64,000 nt of DNA from Limibacterium fermenti (GCF_041902845.1 NZ_CP159486.1:2480001-2544000); one strand, 5' to 3'; shown: positions 9,003 to 18,565, counted from the first letter of the stretch. Numbers and translations: made by a program. Notes: generated from the letters alone by a model not told the origin.

Positions 9003-10325
9003 TCACTTTTTCCAGCGATTAATAGTATGTCCGTGAAAAGCAAACCATACCAAATAAATAAAAGCCGGTATGAGTACCCAATATCCGATCCGTAAGCCCT
9101 GATGATCGGCAATAGCCCCGTAAATCAAAGGAAGGACGGCATTTCCGCTTAAACCCATGATCAATAACGAAGAACCGGTTTTGGTCAATTTCCCCAAATG
9201 ATGAATCGATAACGGCCAGATACCCGCATAAATCAACGCATTGGGAAATCCTAACGAAGCGAGGAACCAAATCGATATATTGGCCGAATGCCCGAAAAGG
9301 AACATATTTTTATCGGCGAATATCACTCCCATCGAGAGTAATAATCCCAATACCGTGCAAAACTTCAAGGCTGTTTTTTGCGACACAAAGCGGGGGATGA
9401 GAATGATCCCCAGCACGTATCCGATAATGGTACAGGTGAGGGTGTAAGACGGGAAAAACTTCGCTTCGAGCATGTTGATCCCCATCGAACCGGCATAGTT
9501 GATAATCGTATCGACGGCGACAACCTGCGTCCCCACATGAAAAAAGATGGCGATAGCCCCGAAAATAAGATAGGGATAATCGAATAACGATTTTCGTGCG
9601 GGAGGCAACGGATTCGTTTCCGAAGGTTCTTCTTCGCTCGCCTCAATTTCGGGAAGAACGGAATACCGGATTGCTATTCCCACCAACAACAAAAAGACGG
9701 CGAGAACCGAATAAGGCAGGATGACGCGGCGGATGAGATCATTGAGTATGATATTTTTTTCGATCTCGGTTAAGGTGCCTGCTTCCAACAAGGCGAAGGT
9801 CGCATCATCGGAAGACCGGAAGACTACCGCTGCAAAAATCAACGGCGAGACGATACCGGCAAACTTATTAAAGACACCCATAATGCTCATCCGCTGTGCC
9901 GCCCGGTCGATCGGGCCGATAATGGTTACATACGGATTGGCGGCCGTTTGCAATATCGCCAGACCGGTTCCGATGCAGTAGAGTCCGACGAGGAATATCG
10001 AGTATTGCCGTGTAAGGGCTGCCGGAACGAATATCAATGCTCCCAATGACATAAACATGAACCCGTACATAATTCCTTTCTTATACCCAACTTTATTGAG
10101 CAGTAATCCCGCAGGAATCGCCATGACAAAATACGCGATATAAAAGGCGAATGTAACGAAATATGATTGGAAGTGAGTCGTCAGCTCCAGAGCAATCTTA
10201 AAATAGGGGATTAAAATTGAATTTACCCATGATACGAGGCCAAACACAAAATACATGACGGCAAGTATCGCCATCGACGTGTAGAATGTTCGTTTGTTTG
10301 GAATGGAGCTTGTCAATTGATTCAT
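9003..10325 (-). CDS. MFS sugar transporter, NagP/FucP type
   Basis: A 440-aa, roughly 12-helix major-facilitator protein of the FucP-like sugar:H+ symporter group. The family signs are LGVLQTAANPYVTIIGP-like text (here TGLAILQTAANPYVTIIGP) and ASLGFPNALIYAGIWPLSI near the C-terminus. As first gene of the nagA-nagB operon it most likely imports N-acetylglucosamine or a related amino sugar across the inner membrane (inference from context). A good TAnnTTTG promoter box lies 41 bp upstream. Confidence 0.87.
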   Translation of the reverse strand: MNQLTSSIPNKRTFYTSMAILAVMYFVFGLVSWVNSILIPYFKIALELTTHFQSYFVTFAFYIAYFVMAIPAGLLLNKVGYKKGIMYGFMFMSLGALIFVPAALTRQYSIFLVGLYCIGTGLAILQTAANPYVTIIGPIDRAAQRMSIMGVFNKFAGIVSPLIFAAVVFRSSDDATFALLEAGTLTEIEKNIILNDLIRRVILPYSVLAVFLLLVGIAIRYSVLPEIEASEEEPSETNPLPPARKSLFDYPYLIFGAIAIFFHVGTQVVAVDTIINYAGSMGINMLEAKFFPSYTLTCTIIGYVLGIILIPRFVSQKTALKFCTVLGLLLSMGVIFADKNMFLFGHSANISIWFLASLGFPNALIYAGIWPLSIHHLGKLTKTGSSLLIMGLSGNAVLPLIYGAIADHQGLRIGYWVLIPAFIYLVWFAFHGHTINRWKK

Positions 10326-10365
10326 GTTTATTAAATTGAAAATATATTTTTTCTATCTTTTCAAG

Positions 10366-10373
10366 CAAAGGTA
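10366..10373 (-). promoter_or_regulatory. -7 promoter box of the transporter-nagA-nagB operon
   Basis: Reading leftward the sequence is TACCTTTG, a perfect match to the Bacteroidales -7 consensus TAnnTTTG, placed 41 bp before the transporter start codon and between it and the regulator gene. Confidence 0.6.
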
Positions 10374-10431
10374 AGAGATTCGCTTCGGGCATAAAGCCTG
10401 AAAAACGTAAATCTGTTTTCAAAAAACGAAA

Positions 10432-11592
10432 TCAATGAGTATAAGATTGTATTCTCAACCGGTAATCAGCAGGCGTACATCCTTTAGCCTTCTTAAAAAG
10501 TCGTGAAACATTCTTACAGTCAGCAAAGCCCGACTCGAGGGCCATTTCATATAGCGACAGATTGGTGGTGGCTAATAAATTGGCAAAGTTCTCTATACGG
10601 CAATTCAAAACAAACTGATAAATAGAAGTCCCCATTTCCTCTTTGAATTTGACTTCGAGGCTCCGGCGCGATAAAGGAATCAATTCGGTTAAATAATCAA
10701 TGGCAATATCTTCCTTATAATGTTTTTCAATGTATTTGACCACCTTCAACACATACTCGTTTGCAATGTCGTATCTTTCTGTCGATTTCCGTAATTCAAA
10801 ACGCACCGGATTAATCACGATATCGAAAGGTTCCTCCCGTTCTTTTTTAATCAGCCGGTCAATTAGCCTTCCGGCTTCATATCCTCCTTTTTCAACCTCT
10901 AATACAATAGAAGAGATGGGGCAATCGGATAAATTACATAACAATTCATCATTATCCACTCCCAATAAGGCAATATCTTCGGGTATTTTAATATTATTCA
11001 AGTTACAGATTTGTGCGACTTGCAGCGCAAAACTATCGTCACAAGCAAATAACGCGACCGGTTTAGGTAACGAAAACAACCATTCATCGAGTTGGATATG
11101 ACTGGTGCTCCATTCCTCCTCGCTTAAGTTTTCACTTTCGAAATAAAAATAATTTCCTCCTGTTTTTTCTACTTCGCGTCGGAATCCTTCAGCGCGTTCA
11201 CGAGACCATATAACGCCTTTGTTTCCGTAAAAAGCAAAATTACGGTATCTTCTTTTGATAAAAAATTGAGCGGCCATTTCACCGGTACCGATATAATCCC
11301 CCGTCAAATTCGAGAAGTACTCGCTCCGGTATTTATAATTTTGTAGGATGACGGGTATATTCAATTCGGCCAACAGGTTTGTTCCATCATGATCCCATTT
11401 GGCGATGATGGCATCCGCTTTCCATTCTTTCGCCCACTGCACAATTCCCTCTTTACCATACAAGGCTTTATAATACGACGGTAATCGATAAAAAATCCAA
11501 GGTCCGTTATCCTTTGAATAACGGATTAATCCCTTCAACAATTGTCGACTAAACTCACTGGAATAATCAATTAGAATCAGCACTTTTATCAT
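10432..11592 (-). CDS. XylR-type AraC-family transcriptional regulator
   Basis: A 386-aa regulator with an N-terminal LacI-like periplasmic-binding-protein fold (about residues 1-270, including LLGVDNDELLCN) and a C-terminal AraC helix-turn-helix pair (about 285-386, with EEMGTSIYQFVLNCRIENFANLL and SGFADCKNVSRLFKKAKGCTPADYR). This arrangement is that of XylR, which senses a free sugar in the cytoplasm. Lying directly upstream of the amino-sugar operon in the same orientation, it is the obvious candidate to control it. Confidence 0.88.
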   Translation of the reverse strand: MIKVLILIDYSSEFSRQLLKGLIRYSKDNGPWIFYRLPSYYKALYGKEGIVQWAKEWKADAIIAKWDHDGTNLLAELNIPVILQNYKYRSEYFSNLTGDYIGTGEMAAQFFIKRRYRNFAFYGNKGVIWSRERAEGFRREVEKTGGNYFYFESENLSEEEWSTSHIQLDEWLFSLPKPVALFACDDSFALQVAQICNLNNIKIPEDIALLGVDNDELLCNLSDCPISSIVLEVEKGGYEAGRLIDRLIKKEREEPFDIVINPVRFELRKSTERYDIANEYVLKVVKYIEKHYKEDIAIDYLTELIPLSRRSLEVKFKEEMGTSIYQFVLNCRIENFANLLATTNLSLYEMALESGFADCKNVSRLFKKAKGCTPADYRLRIQSYTH

Positions 11593-11611
11593 AATACAAG
11601 AATTTAATGCT

Positions 11612-11619
11612 CAAAAGTA
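11612..11619 (-). promoter_or_regulatory. -7 promoter box of the XylR-type regulator gene
   Basis: Leftward TACTTTTG fits TAnnTTTG and lies 20 bp upstream of the regulator's start codon, so the transcript would have a very short leader. Confidence 0.5.
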
Positions 11620-11787
11620 GAAAAATAATTTCAAAAAAAAGGCCTCCCCTTTTTCTTTTTAACGATGATTTTTCTATTCACTCAAAATCCGGCCTTCCCT
11701 CGAACGTGTTTCACAACAGGTACAAAGAGCCAATAACCCGGTCATTTTAAACGACTGGGACAATTATGATAAATCCTTGCATTTCAG

Positions 11788-12222
11788 CTATTTTTCGGCC
11801 CGATACAAATGGACATTATCCTTTGAAACGATCTTTTTGACGGCATCCAATTTATAATTTTCGTATTCGTAAGTCGTATCGGATGTTTTATCAAGAATCA
11901 AGCTATTTTCATTTTCGGGTAAAAACAGTTCGGCTTTGGAACGATTGTCATTCCAAAGAACAAATGCACTCTGTACCGCTTCGCCTTCTTTCACATTGAT
12001 AGGATTGAAACGTTCCCCGGCTTCGAAAAGGCGGACACAGTCTTGCTTCAACTGGCTCCAAGTGAATCCGGCCGAACCTTTACATCCATGCTCATCTTTG
12101 TCGGCACCGACCAGCGCCACGGTATCGGCGGGTGATGATTCAATCGTTTGTTTCGACTTTTGCGCAGTGTTACAAGACAGTAACGCGACTAAACTTAAAG
12201 TAATGATTGTTTGTTTTTTCAT
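11788..12222 (-). CDS. Small lipoprotein of unknown function
   Basis: A 144-aa protein with a lipoprotein signal (MKKQTIITLSLVALLSCNT; lipobox LLSC at about residue 17). The mature domain contains DEHGCKGSAGFTWSQLKQDC, with two conserved-looking Cys, and a KDNVHLYRAEK tail. Similar small lipoproteins are frequent in Bacteroidales, but I do not recognise a named family. A TATCTTTG promoter box precedes it. Confidence 0.7.
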   Translation of the reverse strand: MKKQTIITLSLVALLSCNTAQKSKQTIESSPADTVALVGADKDEHGCKGSAGFTWSQLKQDCVRLFEAGERFNPINVKEGEAVQSAFVLWNDNRSKAELFLPENENSLILDKTSDTTYEYENYKLDAVKKIVSKDNVHLYRAEK

Positions 12223-12244
12223 CTTTCTGTTTTTTTGTTTGCCA

Positions 12245-12252
12245 CAAAGATA
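12245..12252 (-). promoter_or_regulatory. -7 promoter box of the small lipoprotein gene
   Basis: Leftward TATCTTTG, a perfect TAnnTTTG, 23 bp before the start codon. Confidence 0.55.
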
Positions 12253-12303
12253 ATGATAAAAGGATAAAATTCCTATAAAATCGGAAAGAGATAAGAAAGT
12301 AAA

Positions 12304-13743
12304 TTAATCGTTTTTTTTCGTGGGATATAGCCCCATCTCAGACGCTTTCTCCAGCATAAAGCTATAAGCCGCATCATACTCGTTGGGAATGATTCCATCG
12401 AGAATCGCTTCCTTGATGGTCGATTTCAAAATTCCGACTTCTCGTCCCGGGCCTAACCCGAAAACAGTCATAATTTCATTCCCGTCGATAGGCGGCTGGA
12501 AATTACGCACGCGATCTTTCTCTTCGATTTCTTTCAATTTACGGCGGACAATTTTAAAGTTATCCAGAAAGCGGCGTACTTTCACGGGATTTTTCGATGT
12601 AATATCCGCTTCGCACAACGTCATCAGGTCATCAATATCATCTCCGGCGTCAAAAAGCAAACGGCGGACGGCCGAATCGGTCACCTCCTCTTCCACCAAC
12701 TGCATGGGGCGCATGTGCAGAGAAACCATCTTTTGCACAAATTTCATCTTTTCATTTTGCGGAAGTTTCATCCGGCGAAAAATCTTGGGAACCATCTTTT
12801 CGCCGACATAATTATGATTATGGAAAGTCCAGCCCAACTTCGGATCCCAACGTTTTGTCTGGGGTTTGGCAATATCATGGAGCAAGGCAGCCCAACGCAA
12901 CCATAAATCATCGGTTTGACGGGCAATATTGTCCAACACCATCAATGTATGGTAAAAATTATCCTTATGCCCTATTCCGTCTCGGGTTTCGGCGCCTTTC
13001 AAAGCCATCAATTCAGGGAAAATACGATCGAGCAAGCCGGTTTTTTCCAATAGGATAAATCCGACGGACGGCTTCGGCGAAAGCACAATTTTATTCAACT
13101 CATCGGCAATACGTTCCTTCGAAATAATTTCGATCCGTCCGGCATTACGCTCGATGGCATCGAACGTTTCGGCATAGATATCAAAACCCAGTTGCGAAGC
13201 AAAACGCACGGCGCGCATCATCCGCAGCGGGTCGTCGCTAAAAGTAATATCCGGATCGAGCGGAGTACGGATAAGCAAATCGCTCAAATCCTGCAACCCG
13301 TTAAACGGATCCACCAATTCGCCAAAGCGATCGGCGTTCAAACAAAAAGCCAAGGCATTAATCGTAAAATCGCGCCTTTTTTGGTCATCCTCCAATGTTC
13401 CGTCTTCAACGACGGGCTTGCGCGAATCCCGGCTATAAGATTCTTTCCGTGCTCCGACGAATTCTATTTCATACTCTTTATGCTTGATTTGCGCGGTGCC
13501 GAAATTCTTATAGACATTTATCCGGGTACGTTTCCCCAACTTCCGGGCAACCGATTCAGCAAGTTCGATGCCTTTCCCGACCGTCACAATATCGATATCA
13601 TCGGACGGACGACATAAGAAAAAATCGCGTACGTACCCTCCAATGACATAGCATTCCAACTGCATTTCATCCGCCGCTAGCGATATGAGCCGGAAAATAT
13701 CGTTTGATAAATAAGCCTTTATCTCCTCTGAAGAGACATCCAT
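12304..13743 (-). CDS. CCA-adding-type tRNA nucleotidyltransferase with HD domain
   Basis: A polymerase-beta-fold nucleotidyltransferase of the CCA-adding/poly(A) polymerase class, 479 aa from the chosen start. Motifs are GGYVRDFFLCRPSDDIDIV (catalytic DxD), RRDFTINALAF and the HD-domain motif LLHDIAKPQTK in the C-terminal half. It likely adds or repairs the CCA end of tRNAs, which suits this window's tRNA lacking an encoded CCA. The start is set at the ATG at 13743 (MDVSSEE) because a TAATTTTG promoter box falls inside the longer open frame. Confidence 0.88.
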   Translation of the reverse strand: MDVSSEEIKAYLSNDIFRLISLAADEMQLECYVIGGYVRDFFLCRPSDDIDIVTVGKGIELAESVARKLGKRTRINVYKNFGTAQIKHKEYEIEFVGARKESYSRDSRKPVVEDGTLEDDQKRRDFTINALAFCLNADRFGELVDPFNGLQDLSDLLIRTPLDPDITFSDDPLRMMRAVRFASQLGFDIYAETFDAIERNAGRIEIISKERIADELNKIVLSPKPSVGFILLEKTGLLDRIFPELMALKGAETRDGIGHKDNFYHTLMVLDNIARQTDDLWLRWAALLHDIAKPQTKRWDPKLGWTFHNHNYVGEKMVPKIFRRMKLPQNEKMKFVQKMVSLHMRPMQLVEEEVTDSAVRRLLFDAGDDIDDLMTLCEADITSKNPVKVRRFLDNFKIVRRKLKEIEEKDRVRNFQPPIDGNEIMTVFGLGPGREVGILKSTIKEAILDGIIPNEYDAAYSFMLEKASEMGLYPTKKND

Positions 13744-13769
13744 AATAGTTGAATTTCTGTTAGCGTTTG

Positions 13770-13777
13770 CAAAATTA
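13770..13777 (-). promoter_or_regulatory. -7 promoter box of the tRNA nucleotidyltransferase gene
   Basis: Leftward TAATTTTG, 26 bp before the ATG at 13743. It excludes the longer upstream start of this frame. Confidence 0.55.
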
Positions 13778-13822
13778 CAATAAATGCCCCGGAAATCCTC
13801 TTTTGGAGTGAAATATATTTTA

Positions 13823-13830
13823 TAAATTTG
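13823..13830 (+). promoter_or_regulatory. -7 promoter box of the lipoprotein gene at 13885
   Basis: TAAATTTG with a TTTTG element near 13801 as a plausible -33 box. It lies back to back with the promoter of the leftward nucleotidyltransferase gene. Confidence 0.6.
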
Positions 13831-13884
13831 CGTCACTATTGTGTAAAAAGCAATGTAAATCATCTATTTTTCAGAAAACAATAA

Positions 13885-14715
13885 ATGAGAGTCTTCACCC
13901 AGCTATCCGTTGCATTTGTTTTTAGCCTGATAGGAATTCTCTATTCTTGTTCCGATAAAAACAAAAATGCCGACACGTATCTCGCCGAAGCGCAAACCGC
14001 CCTGCAACAAGGAAACTACGCCTTAGCCAAATTAAAAATCGATAGTATACAGTTGCTATTTCCTAAAGCGTACGACCAAAGAAAAAGCGGTATCGCCCTT
14101 ATGCGAGAGGTGAGGATGGCCGAAAATAAGCGCAACATTACTTATTGCGACTCCATGCTGGCCGTGCATTATGCCCAACTGAGCGATTTGCAGCAGAAAT
14201 TCGATTATATTCGGGACGACCGTTACCAGGAGTTCGGAGAATATTATCCGAAAGTATATCCCTATCGCGGGTCGTTACAAAAAAGCGGGGTGCGATCGGG
14301 CGTGGGCGAAAAGGGCGCCTTGTTTATCGAAAGTATTCTATCGGGACAAACCGTACGGCATACGAAAATAAAAGTCTCTTCGAAGGATAACAATTATGTG
14401 GAAACTCTTCCGGTAACGGCGGATGGGTTAAACTACCGTTTCAGTACACTGAATAATACCTATGAGATCGTGCGGTATAGCAATAACTATGAAAACGGAG
14501 TCGCCAAATTCATCTACACGTTCCAGGATCAACCGTTGACCGTTACCTTCGAAGGTGGTCGAAAACCGATTTCTTTCACGATGAACAGTGCTTCTAAAAA
14601 AGGTATAGCCCTGTCTTTTGAATTATCTTCTTTACTTCTGGATATCGAACAATTGAAATTCGAAAAAGAAAAGAGCGAAACCTTAATACGCTATCTCGAA
14701 AGCAGAAATCATTAG
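13885..14715 (+). CDS. Lipoprotein with TPR-like helical repeat and coiled coil
   Basis: A 276-aa protein with a lipoprotein signal (lipobox LYSC, about residue 22). Residues 30-70 (ADTYLAEAQTALQQGNYALAKLKIDSI) look like a TPR-type helix pair. The middle is beta-rich, and the C-terminus (SSLLLDIEQLKFEKEKSETLIRYLESRN) is a probable coiled coil. It stands alone between divergent and downstream promoters. Conserved Bacteroidales lipoproteins of this build are known, but the function is not. Confidence 0.75.
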   Translation: MRVFTQLSVAFVFSLIGILYSCSDKNKNADTYLAEAQTALQQGNYALAKLKIDSIQLLFPKAYDQRKSGIALMREVRMAENKRNITYCDSMLAVHYAQLSDLQQKFDYIRDDRYQEFGEYYPKVYPYRGSLQKSGVRSGVGEKGALFIESILSGQTVRHTKIKVSSKDNNYVETLPVTADGLNYRFSTLNNTYEIVRYSNNYENGVAKFIYTFQDQPLTVTFEGGRKPISFTMNSASKKGIALSFELSSLLLDIEQLKFEKEKSETLIRYLESRNH

Positions 14716-15067
14716 AAAAGATACAGAACGGGAAAAAAGGAGAGCCCGATAGGTTCGTAACGATAGTGCCTTCGGCGATAAATGCTTCGCCATGATAGGT
14801 TCCGTTGTAACGATCTTGGGTGTATAATATCCGCCGGCAGACGGATGACAATGAGCTTTGCACAAAAAGGAGACAACGGGATATGGAGAAATACATATCA
14901 ATACTATTCTCAAAGGATTACTAAAAAAAACAAATCAAACAGGTTTTTCATTTTAAAAGTTTTCTTAAATACACAAAACTACCACTGATTATCAATAAAC
15001 TAAAAAATAAAATCACTTCCCTAATTATTTATTTGGAAAATCGTATTGTTTATTTAAAATAAGAAAT
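14716..15067. other. Long intergenic stretch before nrdD
   Basis: No convincing gene is visible. The left half is GC-richer and holds two partial copies of GATAGGTTC(C)G..TAACGAT near 14748 and 14797. The right half is AT-rich. A leftward frame across 14594-14896 opposes the lipoprotein gene and is probably chance. Confidence 0.4.
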
Positions 15068-15075
15068 TACCTTTG
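15068..15075 (+). promoter_or_regulatory. -7 promoter box of nrdD-nrdG
   Basis: TACCTTTG, with a TTG about 20 bp upstream as a possible -33 element. It lies 59 bp before the nrdD start codon. Confidence 0.6.
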
Positions 15076-15133
15076 TAAAGTATTCGGCCGGCTGCCGGAA
15101 ATGTCATTTTAATGGGAATAAAAAGATACAAAG

Positions 15134-17341
15134 ATGATTCAAACAGTAATTAAACGAGACGGACGCGTGGTAGGCTTTAACGAAGAGAAAATCAGCGCAG
15201 CCATTCGGAAAGCCATGTTACACACCCAAGAAGGTGAAGACGAAACCCTTATTAAAAGAATAACGACCCGCATTGCTTGTACGCCCAAAACACAGATGAG
15301 CGTGGAAGAAATTCAAGACAATGTAGAGTTTGAATTAATGAAAAGCCCACGTAAAGACGTGGCTAAGAAATATATCGCTTACCGCAATCAACGAAGCGTG
15401 GCGCGCAAAGCCAAAACACGCGATATTTTCCTGGAAATCATCGAAACAAAGTCGAACGACATCACCCGCGAAAACGCCAACATGAATGCCGACACGCCGG
15501 CAGGCATGATGATGAAATTCGCCAGCGAAAGCACGAAACCGTTCGTGGATGATTTTCTGCTTTCGGAAGAAGTCAAAAATGCCGTTCGCGATGGCTATTT
15601 GCATGTTCACGACAAAGATTACTATCCCACAAAGAGTCTCACATGTGTTCAACACCCGTTGGATAAAATCCTTCATGACGGATTTTTTGCCGGGCATGGC
15701 GAGTCGAGACCGGCAAAACGCATCGAAACGGCCAGCATATTAGGATGTATTTCGATGGAAACCGCTCAGAACGAAATGCACGGCGGCCAAGCCATACCGG
15801 CATTCGATTTTTATTTGGCGCCTTTTGTCCGGAAAAGTTTTATCGAAGAGTTGAAGGTCATCCAAGAGTTGAATGCGGATGATTATTCGGCTTTATACAA
15901 CACCCCCATCGAGGATTATCTTCGAAAAAGCCTGGACGGACTTAAGGGCAAAGAACGAATGATACAACACGCCATTAATAAAACGGTCGAACGGGTTCAT
16001 CAGTCGATGGAGGCGTTCATTCATAATATGAATACCATCCATTCGAGAGGAGGAAACCAAGTGGTATTCAGCTCCATCAATTACGGTACCGACACATCGG
16101 CCGAAGGGCGCTGCATTATCCGCGAGATCCTGAAAAGCACCTACGAAGGGGTCGGCAACGGCACCACCGCCATTTTTCCTATTCAGATATGGAAAAAGAA
16201 ACGGGGCGTAAGCTATTTGCCGACCGACCGCAATTACGATTTGTATAAATTGGCTTGCGAGGTAACAGCCAAGCGCTTTTTCCCGAATTTTCTGAACCTC
16301 GACGCGGATTTTAATCAGCACGAGAAATGGAACATCGATGATCCGAAACGGTATCAATATGAAGTGGCGACCATGGGATGTCGTACACGTGTTTTTGAAA
16401 ACCGGTACGGGGAGAAAACATCCCTCGGGCGTGGGAACATCTCATTCTCGACCCTCAACATCGTACGGATCGCCATCGAGTGCATGTCTATAGAAAATCA
16501 ACAAGATCGCATAAACACGTTTTTCAACCGGCTCGACCAGGTGCTTGAGATCACCGCCAAGCAATTAAAAGAACGTTACGACTTCCAAAAAACGGCCTTA
16601 GCCAAGCAATTTCCATTGCTGATGTCGAAATTATGGATCGGAAGCGAAAAGCTGAAGCCAACCGACACCATCGAAACGGTCATTAACCAGGGGACGCTGG
16701 GCATCGGGTTTATCGGCTTGGCCGAGTGCCTTGTAGCCCTCACCGGCAAGCATCACGGCGAAAGCGAAGAGTCGCAAGAACTGGGCCTGAAAATTGTAAG
16801 CCACCTGCGCGATAGAGCGAATGAATTTTCCGAGCGTTATCAACATAATTACAGCGTGCTCGCTACGCCCGCCGAAGGACTTTCGGGCGGATTCACCAAG
16901 AAAGACCGCAGGACATTCGGCGAAATCAAGGGAATAACCGACCGCGAATTTTACACCAATTCCAATCACGTCCCCGTATATTATAAATGTACGGCATGGC
17001 ACAAAGCCGAAGTCGAAGCGCCTTACCATACGCTCACCCGTGGAGGACATATTTTCTACGTCGAGCTCGATGGAGATGCCACGCACAATCCGGAAGCGGT
17101 GATGCAGGTGGTCGACCTAATGGATAAGTTTAATATGGGATACGGTTCGGTGAACCACAACCGTAACCGCTGCATCGATTGCGGATATGAAAATGCAGCT
17201 AAAACGATGGATAAGTGTCCTAAATGCGGCAGTAAAAATATCGACCGGCTTCAGCGGATTACGGGCTATCTGGTAGGATCGACCGAACGGTGGAATCATG
17301 CAAAACTTTGTGAACTGAACGCCCGTACGACTCATGAATAA
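15134..17341 (+). CDS. nrdD: Anaerobic ribonucleoside-triphosphate reductase
   Basis: A 735-aa class III ribonucleotide reductase that makes dNTPs without oxygen. An N-terminal ATP-cone (VIKRDGRVVGFNEEKISAAI) is followed by the catalytic barrel. The C-terminus has a zinc site (CIDCGYENAAKTMDKCPKCG) and the glycyl-radical motif RITGY, with Gly711 as the radical site. It overlaps the start of the activase gene by 8 bp. Complete and apparently functional. Confidence 0.96.
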   Translation: MIQTVIKRDGRVVGFNEEKISAAIRKAMLHTQEGEDETLIKRITTRIACTPKTQMSVEEIQDNVEFELMKSPRKDVAKKYIAYRNQRSVARKAKTRDIFLEIIETKSNDITRENANMNADTPAGMMMKFASESTKPFVDDFLLSEEVKNAVRDGYLHVHDKDYYPTKSLTCVQHPLDKILHDGFFAGHGESRPAKRIETASILGCISMETAQNEMHGGQAIPAFDFYLAPFVRKSFIEELKVIQELNADDYSALYNTPIEDYLRKSLDGLKGKERMIQHAINKTVERVHQSMEAFIHNMNTIHSRGGNQVVFSSINYGTDTSAEGRCIIREILKSTYEGVGNGTTAIFPIQIWKKKRGVSYLPTDRNYDLYKLACEVTAKRFFPNFLNLDADFNQHEKWNIDDPKRYQYEVATMGCRTRVFENRYGEKTSLGRGNISFSTLNIVRIAIECMSIENQQDRINTFFNRLDQVLEITAKQLKERYDFQKTALAKQFPLLMSKLWIGSEKLKPTDTIETVINQGTLGIGFIGLAECLVALTGKHHGESEESQELGLKIVSHLRDRANEFSERYQHNYSVLATPAEGLSGGFTKKDRRTFGEIKGITDREFYTNSNHVPVYYKCTAWHKAEVEAPYHTLTRGGHIFYVELDGDATHNPEAVMQVVDLMDKFNMGYGSVNHNRNRCIDCGYENAAKTMDKCPKCGSKNIDRLQRITGYLVGSTERWNHAKLCELNARTTHE

Positions 17342-17858
17342 AATTTCGGTATTGGATATTGTACGTTGGACAACCGTCGACGGCCCGGGGTTCCGCACCT
17401 CGGTCTATTCGGCCGGTTGTTCCTTCCGCTGCCCCGGCTGCCACAATCCGCAATCATGGGATATCCGCCGGGGGAGGAAAATGGATGTTGACGAACTCAT
17501 GGACCTGTTATGTGAAGATGAAACCAACGTGACTTTCTCGGGTGGCGACCCGCTGTTTCAAGCGGAAGGATTCACGGAATTGGCCAAACGCCTTAAGCAG
17601 GAAACGAAGAAGAACATCTGGTGTTACACCGGTTACCGCTTTGAAGAGATATTGGCTTCTGCTAAATTATCGGCGTTGCTTCCCTATATCGATGTACTGG
17701 TCGACGGTCGATTTGTTCAGGCCCTGCGTGATGAATCGTTGCTGTTCCGGGGAAGCGCCAACCAACGCCTTATTGATGTGCCGGCCAGCCTCCGGCAGGG
17801 CAAGGCCGTAAATTATGCAACAGGACAAGCTCTTATGGGACTATATCGGGCCGGATAA
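17334..17858 (+). CDS. nrdG: Anaerobic ribonucleotide reductase activating protein
   Basis: A 174-aa radical SAM enzyme that installs the glycyl radical on NrdD. The [4Fe-4S] motif is Cys29-x3-Cys33-x2-Cys36 (CSFRCPGC), and the SAM-binding motif is TFSGGDPL. It is translationally coupled to nrdD by an 8-bp overlap. A 21-bp tandem array begins 12 bp after its stop codon. Confidence 0.95.
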   Translation: MNKISVLDIVRWTTVDGPGFRTSVYSAGCSFRCPGCHNPQSWDIRRGRKMDVDELMDLLCEDETNVTFSGGDPLFQAEGFTELAKRLKQETKKNIWCYTGYRFEEILASAKLSALLPYIDVLVDGRFVQALRDESLLFRGSANQRLIDVPASLRQGKAVNYATGQALMGLYRAG

Positions 17859-17869
17859 AAGACATAGTA

Positions 17870-18100
17870 TTATATTTTATTCTCAGGGTGTACTATTTTT
17901 CCTTCAGGGTATAATATTAATTTTACAGAATATCATATTGGGACTATAGAATATTATATTTTATCAAAACGTTATTATTTTGTATAAACAGGATATCATT
18001 TATTATAAACGGGGTATCATTTTATATATACGGGGTATTATTTATTATAAACAGGGTATTATTTATTATAGCCGAAGCGTTATATTTTAAAAACAAACCG
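17870..18100. repeat. 21-bp tandem array A (11 AT-rich units)
   Basis: Eleven units of exactly 21 bp with consensus close to TTATTTATTATAAACRGGGTA, starting at 17870, 17891, 17912 and so on. The central units (17996, 18017, 18038) are the best conserved and the edges decay. It lies in the nrdG 3' region and upstream of the HTH gene promoter. The forward frame is open after the third unit but has no start codon, so I treat it as non-coding. Confidence 0.85.
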
Positions 18101-18156
18101 TTATATAATAACAAAAAAAGGAACTTTTCGACAAGCAATATTCAAAAAAATATCTT

Positions 18157-18164
18157 TATCTTTG
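18157..18164 (+). promoter_or_regulatory. -7 promoter box of the small HTH gene
   Basis: TATCTTTG, a perfect TAnnTTTG, 60 bp before the start codon and just after the 21-bp array. Confidence 0.55.
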
Positions 18165-18223
18165 TCGGAAACAGGCACAAACCTGTTTTTATCGGTTAAA
18201 CAGGATGATTAAATAACAAGACA

Positions 18224-18565
18224 ATGGCAACAAATAAATCCGGTTCTTTTCCGCATAACGGCAATTTATTGATGAGCGCCGTGCGGGAGGCAAAAATTCC
18301 CATCTCCGAATTATCCCGGCAAATGCATGTGCATCCGACCTCATTTTACCAATACGTTAAGAGTGATTCCTTACAAATGAGAGTTTGGTGGAACCTCAGC
18401 TTGACGTTAGAACGAAACCTCATCGCCGAATTAGGCGAGCGGCTCCCGGTCGATTACGAAACGAAAAAAGAAAAAGAGTTGAAGAAGAAACTCGAAGATG
18501 TAAAAAAAGAACTCGAAACGCTGAAAATACAACTCGAAGTATATAAAAGTATCATCGGAAAATAG
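18224..18565 (+). CDS. Small helix-turn-helix / coiled-coil protein
   Basis: A 113-aa protein. Residues 15-65 (LMSAVREAKIPISELSRQMHV followed by PTSFYQYVKSDS) look like a Cro/XRE-type helix-turn-helix. Residues 80-113 (repeating KKEKELKKKLEDVKKELETL pattern) form a strong coiled coil, likely for dimerisation. It is probably a DNA-binding regulator; no target is evident. It has its own promoter box and is followed by the tRNA gene on the other strand. Confidence 0.65.
   Translation: MATNKSGSFPHNGNLLMSAVREAKIPISELSRQMHVHPTSFYQYVKSDSLQMRVWWNLSLTLERNLIAELGERLPVDYETKKEKELKKKLEDVKKELETLKIQLEVYKSIIGK

Noticed and set aside
14594..14896. Leftward 100-aa frame in the gap before nrdD
   Set aside because: It overlaps the end of the lipoprotein gene on the other strand and shows no domain or start context.
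17870..18100. CRISPR array
   Set aside because: The 21-bp units are contiguous with no spacers, and no cas genes are present. The same applies to the other arrays.
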